Origin: an uncultured Clostridium sp.
GTDB taxonomy: Bacteria; Bacillota; Clostridia; Lachnospirales; Lachnospiraceae
Assembly (NCBI GenBank): GCA_937885015.1
Contig: CALAAS010000041.1
Span: 1-64,000 of the forward strand
DNA: 64,000 nt
Direction: 5' to 3'
The notes under the pieces were generated by a model that was given only the letters and a program-made list of their open reading frames with translations, did not search any database and was not told the DNA's origin. Numbering within the stretch: the first letter of the stretch is position 1; every line of letters begins with the position of its first letter. This document shows positions 58,388-64,000 of the stretch, one piece after another. A program made the position numbers and the translations under genes.

Positions 58388-60064
58388 TTATCCTTCCGAC
58401 TCCGGTACTTCCAGAACGGCACCGCGGTTTCCGCTGGTTACCAGGGAGGCATATCTGGCCAGATAACCGGTGGTAATCTGCGGTTTTCTCGGTTTCCAGT
58501 TTTTCCGTCTTTCTGCCAGCTCCTCCTCTGAAACCAGAAGGTTCAGCGCATTGTGATTGATATCAATGGAAATCCGGTCTCCCTCCTGTACCAGAGCGAT
58601 GGGGCCTCCCACAGCAGCCTCCGGTGAAACATGGCCGATGGATGCGCCGCGGGACGCACCGGAAAATCTTCCATCCGTAATCAGCGCCACACTGGATCCA
58701 AGTCCCATTCCCGCAATGGCAGAGGTAGGATTCAGCATCTCCCGCATACCCGGCCCGCCTTTGGGCCCCTCATAGCGAATCACAACTACATCGCCGGCCA
58801 CAATCCTGCCTCCTTTGATGGCAGCAATCGCATCCTCCTCACAGTCAAAGACACGGGCCGGACCTTCATGCTGCAGCATCTCCGGCGCCACTGCAGAGCG
58901 CTTTACCACAGCCGTATCCGGCGCCAGATTTCCCTTTAACACTGCGATGCCACCCGTCTGGCTGTAGGGATTATCGATGGGACGGATTACTTCCGGATTC
59001 CTGTTTTCACAGGCTGCAATATTCTCACCCACGGTCTTTCCCGTAACGGTCATGCAGTCCAGATGAATCAGATCTTTTTTGGACAACTCATTCATAACGG
59101 CATATACACCGCCCGCCTCATTGAGATCTTCCATATAAGTGGGACCTGCCGGAGCCAGATGGCAGAGATTCGGTGTTCTGGCACTCATCTCGTTCACCAG
59201 TTCCATATTCAGATCCACGCCCGCCTCATGGGCAATCGCCGGCAGATGCAGCATGCTGTTGGTGGAACAGCCCAGCGCCATATCCACTGTCAGCGCATTT
59301 AAAAAGGCTTTTTCCGTCATGATATCTCTGGGGCGGATATTTTTCTCGTACATCTCCATGACCTTCATGCCGGCATGCTTGGCCAGCTTGATCCGCTCGG
59401 AATATACCGCCGGAATCGTACCGTTGCCCTGGAGGCCCATGCCCAGCACCTCTGTCAGACAATTCATGCTGTTGGCTGTGTACATACCGGAGCAGGAACC
59501 GCAGGTAGGACATACTTTATTCTCAAATTCTTTTACATCCTCTTCCGTCATCGTTCCAGCCGCATAGGAACCCACTGCCTCAAACATGCTGGAGAGACTT
59601 CTCTTCTTTCCCTTCACATGGCCTGCCAGCATGGGGCCTCCGCTGACGAACACGGTCGGAACATTAACCCGTGCCGCCGCCATCAGAAGGCCCGGAACAT
59701 TCTTATCGCAGTTTGGCACCATAACCAGAGCATCAAACTGGTGGGCCAGCGCCATGCACTCCGTGGAATCCGCGATCAGATCACGGGTTACCAGGGAATA
59801 CTTCATGCCAATATGGCCCATGGCAATTCCGTCGCAGACGGCAATGGCCGGAAATACCACCGGCGTACCTCCTGCCATAGCAACTCCCAGCTTTACGGCC
59901 TCTACAATCTTATCCAGGTTCATATGACCCGGAACAATTTCGTTATAAGAGCTGACAATACCAACCATGGGTTTTCTCATCTCTTCCTCTGTCATACCAA
60001 GAGCATTGAACAAAGAACGGTGGGGCGCCTGCTGCATCCCCTGTCTTACTGCATCGCTTTTCAT
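58388..60064 (-). CDS. ilvD: Dihydroxy-acid dehydratase
   Basis: Dehydrates dihydroxy-acids to 2-oxo acids in branched-chain amino acid synthesis, using an Fe-S cluster. The 558-residue protein carries the cluster Cys residues in VPNCDKNVPG and CPTCGSCSGMYTANSMNC. MALGCSTNSMLHLPA and the C-terminal GRFSGASRG also fit. The start at 60064 is chosen because AAAGGAGACG lies upstream; the open frame begins further up. It follows leuB by about 107 bases on the same strand. Confidence 0.97.
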   Translation of the reverse strand: MKSDAVRQGMQQAPHRSLFNALGMTEEEMRKPMVGIVSSYNEIVPGHMNLDKIVEAVKLGVAMAGGTPVVFPAIAVCDGIAMGHIGMKYSLVTRDLIADSTECMALAHQFDALVMVPNCDKNVPGLLMAAARVNVPTVFVSGGPMLAGHVKGKKRSLSSMFEAVGSYAAGTMTEEDVKEFENKVCPTCGSCSGMYTANSMNCLTEVLGMGLQGNGTIPAVYSERIKLAKHAGMKVMEMYEKNIRPRDIMTEKAFLNALTVDMALGCSTNSMLHLPAIAHEAGVDLNMELVNEMSARTPNLCHLAPAGPTYMEDLNEAGGVYAVMNELSKKDLIHLDCMTVTGKTVGENIAACENRNPEVIRPIDNPYSQTGGIAVLKGNLAPDTAVVKRSAVAPEMLQHEGPARVFDCEEDAIAAIKGGRIVAGDVVVIRYEGPKGGPGMREMLNPTSAIAGMGLGSSVALITDGRFSGASRGASIGHVSPEAAVGGPIALVQEGDRISIDINHNALNLLVSEEELAERRKNWKPRKPQITTGYLARYASLVTSGNRGAVLEVPESEG

Positions 60065-60171
60065 CTCTATCGTCTCCTTTTTTGTATCTGCTTCTGGTTT
60101 TCTTTTCATTCTATCGCATTTTCACGGTTTTTGCATCTGTTTTTTTGAAAGGTTTTATCGAAAAGCATTCT

Positions 60172-61257
60172 TTAGCAAAGACGTTTGTAGATCTCTTTTC
60201 CCATTTCCCGCGTCCCGATCTGGATACAGCCATCTGCCATAATGTCCGCCGTACGGTATCCGTCCGTCAGTACCTGCTGTACGGCCTTCTCAATGGCCTC
60301 TGCCTCCCGATCCAGATCAAAGGAATACCGAAGCATCATGGCAGCCGACAGAATCGTGGCAATGGGGTTTGCAATGTCTTTTCCGGCAATGTCCGGAGCC
60401 GAGCCATGGCTCGGCTCATAGAGGCCGAACTTTCCTTCGTTCAAACTGGCTGAAGACAGCATCCCAATGGATCCGGTGATCATACTGGCTTCATCGGACA
60501 GGATATCGCCAAACATATTTTCTGTCAAAATCACATCGAACTGGCCCGGATTCATTACCAGCTGCATGGCGCAGTTGTCCACCAGCATATGGCTTAAGGT
60601 TACCTCTGGATAATCCTTTGCCACATCCTCCACCACCTTTCTCCAGAGGCGGGAAGAATCCAGCACATTGGCCTTATCCACACTGATTACACGTTTTCTC
60701 CGCTTCATCGCGATTTCGAATGCCTTTACCGCAATGCGGCGTATCTCATTTTCATTGTATGTCAGCGTATCCACCGCTGTCATTACCCCGTCCACCGGCT
60801 CGGTGTGACGTTCTCCAAAATACAGGCCCCCAGTCAGCTCCCGCATGATAACCATGTCAAATCCATCTCCAATGATCTCCTTTTTCAGCGGGCAGGCATC
60901 GGCCAGTTCCCGGTAAAGATAGGCCGGGCGGATATTGGCAAAAAGTCCCAGTCCCTTCCGGATCGCCAAAAGTCCCGCCTCCGGCCTGAGATTCGGCGCC
61001 ACGTCATACCAGCGGGAATTTCCCACATTCCCCCCCACAGCGCCCAACAATACGGAATCGCTGTTTCTGGCTGTCTCCAGGGCCTCTTCGGTCAGCGGCA
61101 CGCCATGAACGTCAATGGAGCAGCCGCCCATTAAAATTTTCGTATATGTAAACTGGTGTCCGTAAACTTCTCCGATCCGATCCAGGACGCCGCAGGCCTC
61201 CCGGACAATCTCCGGTCCAATTCCATCTCCCGGAATCACGGTAATCTGATACTTCAT
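60172..61257 (-). CDS. leuB: 3-Isopropylmalate dehydrogenase
   Basis: Oxidises 3-isopropylmalate in leucine synthesis. The 361-residue protein has the beta-decarboxylating dehydrogenase pattern: VIPGDGIGPEIVREACGVL at the N-terminus, the substrate loop LRPEAGLLAIRKGLGLFANIRP (two Arg contacts) and the metal Asp in DILSDEASMITGSIGML. The C-terminal EPSHGSAPDIAGKDIANP is also typical. No leuA, leuC or leuD lies in the window. A good promoter stands just upstream, so leuB-ilvD-ilvB may begin a transcript here. Confidence 0.97.
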   Translation of the reverse strand: MKYQITVIPGDGIGPEIVREACGVLDRIGEVYGHQFTYTKILMGGCSIDVHGVPLTEEALETARNSDSVLLGAVGGNVGNSRWYDVAPNLRPEAGLLAIRKGLGLFANIRPAYLYRELADACPLKKEIIGDGFDMVIMRELTGGLYFGERHTEPVDGVMTAVDTLTYNENEIRRIAVKAFEIAMKRRKRVISVDKANVLDSSRLWRKVVEDVAKDYPEVTLSHMLVDNCAMQLVMNPGQFDVILTENMFGDILSDEASMITGSIGMLSSASLNEGKFGLYEPSHGSAPDIAGKDIANPIATILSAAMMLRYSFDLDREAEAIEKAVQQVLTDGYRTADIMADGCIQIGTREMGKEIYKRLC

Positions 61258-61307
61258 GTTCTGTTCCTCCTTGCATCTATTTTCTGAAACTTGATTTTCT
61301 TTTCATC

Positions 61308-61336
61308 ATCATATCGAATCCATCTGTATTTTTCAA
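61308..61336 (-). promoter_or_regulatory. Promoter upstream of leuB
   Basis: On the minus strand TTGAAA (61331-61336) and TATGAT (61308-61313) have a 17-base spacer, about 50 bases before the leuB start. No T-box or leader-peptide structure is visible in this short leader. Confidence 0.8.
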
Positions 61337-61426
61337 CACCCGGCCGCCAAAATCCCGTTTCCCCTCTATAGTAATTGGGAATTGCCTCCATAACCCGGGG
61401 TTATTTTCCCAGTCGCACATAAGGTT

Positions 61427-61472
61427 TATTTAAAAAACAAACCGCCCTCCGAATCTCTCCGAAGGGCGGTTT
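61427..61472 (-). terminator. Terminator after yajC
   Basis: On the minus strand AAACCGCCCTTCGG pairs with CCGGAGGGCGGTTT-type arms (61439-61472), followed by GTTTTTT. It separates yajC from leuB. Confidence 0.92.
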
Positions 61473-61483
61473 CCCATCCACTT

Positions 61484-61756
61484 TTATACTTCCGGTTTTT
61501 CAACCTGAACAATTGCGTCTTTGCGCATCGGAATGCGGCAATTTTTATTGCTGCCAAACTCTACGATCACGGTGTCGTCGGTCATATCGATGATCACGCC
61601 GTAGAACCCGCTGGATGTCAGAACACTGTCCCCAACCGCAACACTTGCCATCAGCTCCATATGTTTTTTCTTTTCCTTCTGCTGTGGCCGGATTGCAATA
61701 AAGTACATGATTCCAATGATGAAGACAATATAAAGAATCAATCCACCTGTGCCCAT
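61484..61756 (-). CDS. yajC: Preprotein translocase accessory subunit YajC
   Basis: The 90-residue protein has one N-terminal span (GLILYIVFIIGIMYFIAI) followed by the RPQQKEKKKHMELMASVAVGD signature and a small beta domain. It belongs to the SecDF-YajC complex. The start at 61756 follows AGGAGGAA; the longer open frame is not preferred. It lies after tgt, and secF is further upstream, a common tgt-yajC-secDF arrangement. Confidence 0.96.
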   Translation of the reverse strand: MGTGGLILYIVFIIGIMYFIAIRPQQKEKKKHMELMASVAVGDSVLTSSGFYGVIIDMTDDTVIVEFGSNKNCRIPMRKDAIVQVEKPEV

Positions 61757-61826
61757 TTGTCGTTTTTCCTCCTTTAGTCCGATTCCGCCGCCTCGCCGCG
61801 TAATCTTTTTAGTAAGTTCTCCCGGA

Positions 61827-62960
61827 TCATTCCCCGGCTGCCATGGAGGCAAGCTTCTTTGCCTTGTACTCCCCATAACAGTGATGTTCGATTGCGTCGC
61901 GAATCTCTTCCATCATTTTATTATAAAAATACAAATTATGCAAGACGCATAATCGCATCCCCAGCATTTCTTTCGCCTTAAACAGATGGCGAATGTAGGC
62001 CCTCGAGTAAGAACGGCAGGCCGGACAGCCGCATCCTTCCTCAATGGGGCGCGGATCCAGTTCATATTTTGCGTTCAGCAGATTCAGCTTTCCGTGGTTC
62101 GTATACACATGGCTGTGACGTCCATTCCGGGACGGATAGACGCAGTCAAAGAAATCCACGCCCCGATCCACAGCCTCCAGAATATTGGCCGGCGTCCCCA
62201 CTCCCATCAGGTATGTGGGTTTCTGCTCCGGCAGTTCCGGAACCACTGCATCAAGAATCCGGTACATGTCCTCATGACTTTCCCCCACTGCCAGGCCGCC
62301 TACGGCGTAACCGTCCAGATCAAGCTCCCGGATGGTCTGCGCATGGCGGATCCGGATATCTTCATAGACAGCCCCCTGGTTAATTCCAAACAGGAGCTGT
62401 TCCCGGTTTACCGTATCCGAAAGTCCATTGAGCCGCTTCATCTCTTCCTTACAGCGGATAAGCCAGCGCGTTGTCCGATCCACCGAACGCTCCACGTAAT
62501 CACGCTCAGCCAGACTGGGAGGACACTCATCAAAGGCCATGGCAATCGTAGATCCCAGGTTGGACTGAATCTGCATGCTCTCTTCCGGGCCCATGAAAAT
62601 CTTACGGCCGTCAATGTGAGAACTGAAATACACGCCCTCTTCTTTGATCTTTCGCAGTCCGGCCAGAGAAAATACCTGAAATCCGCCGGAATCCGTCAAA
62701 ATCGGCCTGTCCCAGTTCATAAACTTATGGAGACCGCCAAATTTTTTAATCAGTGCATCCCCGGTTCGAACATGGAGGTGATAGGTATTGGAAAGCTCCA
62801 CCTGCGTTCCGATGGTGCGCAGGTCATCGGTGGACACGGCTCCTTTAATGGCTGCCACTGTGCCCACGTTCATGAAAACCGGCGTCTGAATCGTACCGTG
62901 CACCGTCTTCATTTCGGCCCGCTTCGCGCGCCCGTCCTTACATAGAATTCTGTATTCCAT
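61827..62960 (-). CDS. tgt: tRNA-guanine transglycosylase
   Basis: Exchanges guanine for preQ1 in the wobble position of certain tRNAs. The 377-residue protein has the catalytic Asp in ILTDSGGFQVFSL, MAFDECPP and the base-recognition VGGLAVGE stretch. DCVYPSRNGRHSHVYT contains the second Asp, and the zinc site is C.C..C...H (GCGCPACRSYSRAYIRHL). This is a complete bacterial Tgt. The gene is about 80 bases after secF and 70 before yajC. Confidence 0.97.
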   Translation of the reverse strand: MEYRILCKDGRAKRAEMKTVHGTIQTPVFMNVGTVAAIKGAVSTDDLRTIGTQVELSNTYHLHVRTGDALIKKFGGLHKFMNWDRPILTDSGGFQVFSLAGLRKIKEEGVYFSSHIDGRKIFMGPEESMQIQSNLGSTIAMAFDECPPSLAERDYVERSVDRTTRWLIRCKEEMKRLNGLSDTVNREQLLFGINQGAVYEDIRIRHAQTIRELDLDGYAVGGLAVGESHEDMYRILDAVVPELPEQKPTYLMGVGTPANILEAVDRGVDFFDCVYPSRNGRHSHVYTNHGKLNLLNAKYELDPRPIEEGCGCPACRSYSRAYIRHLFKAKEMLGMRLCVLHNLYFYNKMMEEIRDAIEHHCYGEYKAKKLASMAAGE

Positions 62961-63042
62961 CTCTGCACTTCTTTCTTACTCTGCTGTTTTGACAGTCATT
63001 CCTCATGGCCGCCCGATTTGCCTGCTTCCTTTAGATATCTTT

Positions 63043-63996
63043 TTACTCTTCCTTTTTTGCTTCTCTTCGTTTGTTCAGTTCGTACCAAATGGAGCCTGCC
63101 AGGCAGACAGAGGAGTACGTTCCGCAAACCAGACCTACCATCAGCGGCAGTGCGAATTCACGGATCGACGAAACACCCATCAGATACAGAACAAATACCA
63201 TCACAAACGTTGTAAGAGACGTGTTAATGCTTCGCGTTACCGTCTGCGTTACGCTGACATTCACCACTTCCTCAATGGGAGCTTTATACATCGCCTTCCT
63301 ATTTTCCCGGAGACGGTCAAAAATAACGATCGTCGCGTTGATGGAGTATCCCACAATCGTCAGCATACATGCGATAAAAGTAGAGCCCACCGACCAGCGA
63401 AGAGCCGCATAGAAGGCCAGAACCACCAATACATCGTGAACCAGTGCCAGAACCGCACCGCCGGCAAAGCTGATATTACTGAACCGGAGCCAGATATAAA
63501 GCAGCATACAGATTGTCGCAATGATAACCGCCACCATGGCATCCTGCTTCATCTCCTGACTGATCGCGCCGGAAATACTGTCCGCAATGATCTTTTCCTG
63601 ATCAACTCCGAATTTATCAGCCAGCGCCTGCCCCATTGCCTCACGCTCTTCCACATTCAGAGTTCTCGTCTTAATAATCACTTCATTGGTACCGGCTACC
63701 TTCTGAGTCTGAGTTCCGGCCTCGCCAGTAATCTCCTCCACAACTGGAACAACCTCTGCTGAGATTCGATCCAGCGACATGTCTTCATTGAAAGTTACAT
63801 TGGTGGAAGTACCTCCTTTAAACTCCATACTGTAATTCAGGATGGAACCGGTGGAGGACTGGTTAATTCCCATGAACACAAAACCGCCCACTATCACTGC
63901 CAGAGAAGCCGCAAAACAGATTTTTCTGTATTTCAGGAACGGGATTGCCTTCTTGTCCTTGCGGCAGCCATAGAATTTTGCATCCTGAAAACCCAT
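63043..63996 (-). CDS. secF: Protein translocase subunit SecF (start region at window edge)
   Basis: Contains the SecF signature: basic N-terminal segment, membrane span (ICFAASLAVIVGGFVFMGI), then the FKGGTSTNVTF motif near 80-90 and five more predicted spans with the NIS-GGAVLALVHDVLVVLAF region. It uses the proton gradient with SecD to pull proteins outward. The visible ATG at 63996 lies four bases from the window edge, and the frame is still open (GAG) before it. The protein may therefore start earlier or be fused to SecD, which would lie outside the window. Confidence 0.93.
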   Translation of the reverse strand: MGFQDAKFYGCRKDKKAIPFLKYRKICFAASLAVIVGGFVFMGINQSSTGSILNYSMEFKGGTSTNVTFNEDMSLDRISAEVVPVVEEITGEAGTQTQKVAGTNEVIIKTRTLNVEEREAMGQALADKFGVDQEKIIADSISGAISQEMKQDAMVAVIIATICMLLYIWLRFSNISFAGGAVLALVHDVLVVLAFYAALRWSVGSTFIACMLTIVGYSINATIVIFDRLRENRKAMYKAPIEEVVNVSVTQTVTRSINTSLTTFVMVFVLYLMGVSSIREFALPLMVGLVCGTYSSVCLAGSIWYELNKRREAKKEE

Positions 63997-64000
63997 CTCA

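Overview
The window looks like a chromosomal piece of a gut-type Lachnospiraceae (Clostridia, Firmicutes) of roughly 50% GC. This is inferred from the protein set (CdaR-type regulator, DUF1700, DUF2812, DUF3791/DUF3990, TIGR00266, CvfB, FtsEX with an EnvC/PcsB-like hydrolase), from AGGAGG ribosome binding sites, from sigma-A promoters, and from a Tyr T-box leader. No species is claimed.

Region 1 (1-14072) is accessory DNA stacked against the 3' end of guaA. The far left holds the C-terminal end of a large serine recombinase, an IS256-family insertion sequence, and what appears to be the right end of one integrative element (E1). Next comes a complete 12-kb mobilizable element (E2, about 2102-14072). 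It is bounded by 12-bp cores (one mismatch) that correspond to the last codons of guaA, and it has 11-bp direct repeats near both ends that look like integrase arm sites. Its middle is a mobilization/integration backbone on the minus strand: excisionase-like protein, tyrosine integrase, RHH/MobC-like protein, AAA ATPase (frameshifted), MobV relaxase. Two AT-rich cargo blocks flank it. The left block carries a complete type III toxin-antitoxin locus of CptIN type (three 45-nt RNA repeats, terminator, toxin) and a complete retron (NDT-like effector, msr-msd with a1/a2 repeats, reverse transcriptase), followed by YjdF with a structured, yjdF-riboswitch-like leader. The right block carries an acetyltransferase, an XRE regulator, a frameshifted Cys-rich methyltransferase-like gene and a DUF1848 protein whose C-terminus matches the beta-clamp binding motif. 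The element therefore resembles a compact defence island.

Region 2 (14061-30299) is core genome: guaA with a shrunken glutaminase domain, an APC permease, metA, ligA, an RluF-like pseudouridine synthase, queA, tRNA-Arg(CCG), an MBL hydrolase, the pstSCAB-phoU phosphate operon (pstB is frameshifted near its end), mntP and a secreted protein.

Region 3 (30300-43847) holds tyrS with its T-box leader, a MITE-like structured repeat, mfd, pth, an FAD oxidoreductase, a possible ADP-ribosyltransferase toxin operon (DUF3791-DUF3990-DUF3791), and the cell-division/cell-wall cluster ftsE-ftsX-M23 hydrolase-S41 protease.

Region 4 (44019-54152) holds a CdaR-family regulator, an ABC ATPase with degenerate catalytic motifs, RidA, CvfB, two thioesterases, a TIGR00266 protein, tRNA-Gln(CTG), an M23 protein and DUF1015.

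Region 5 (54324-64000) is biosynthesis and secretion: serA, serC, ilvB, ilvD and leuB, then yajC, tgt and secF at the right edge. Three genes (AAA ATPase, methyltransferase-like, pstB) carry small indels, so real decay and sequence error both need to be considered.
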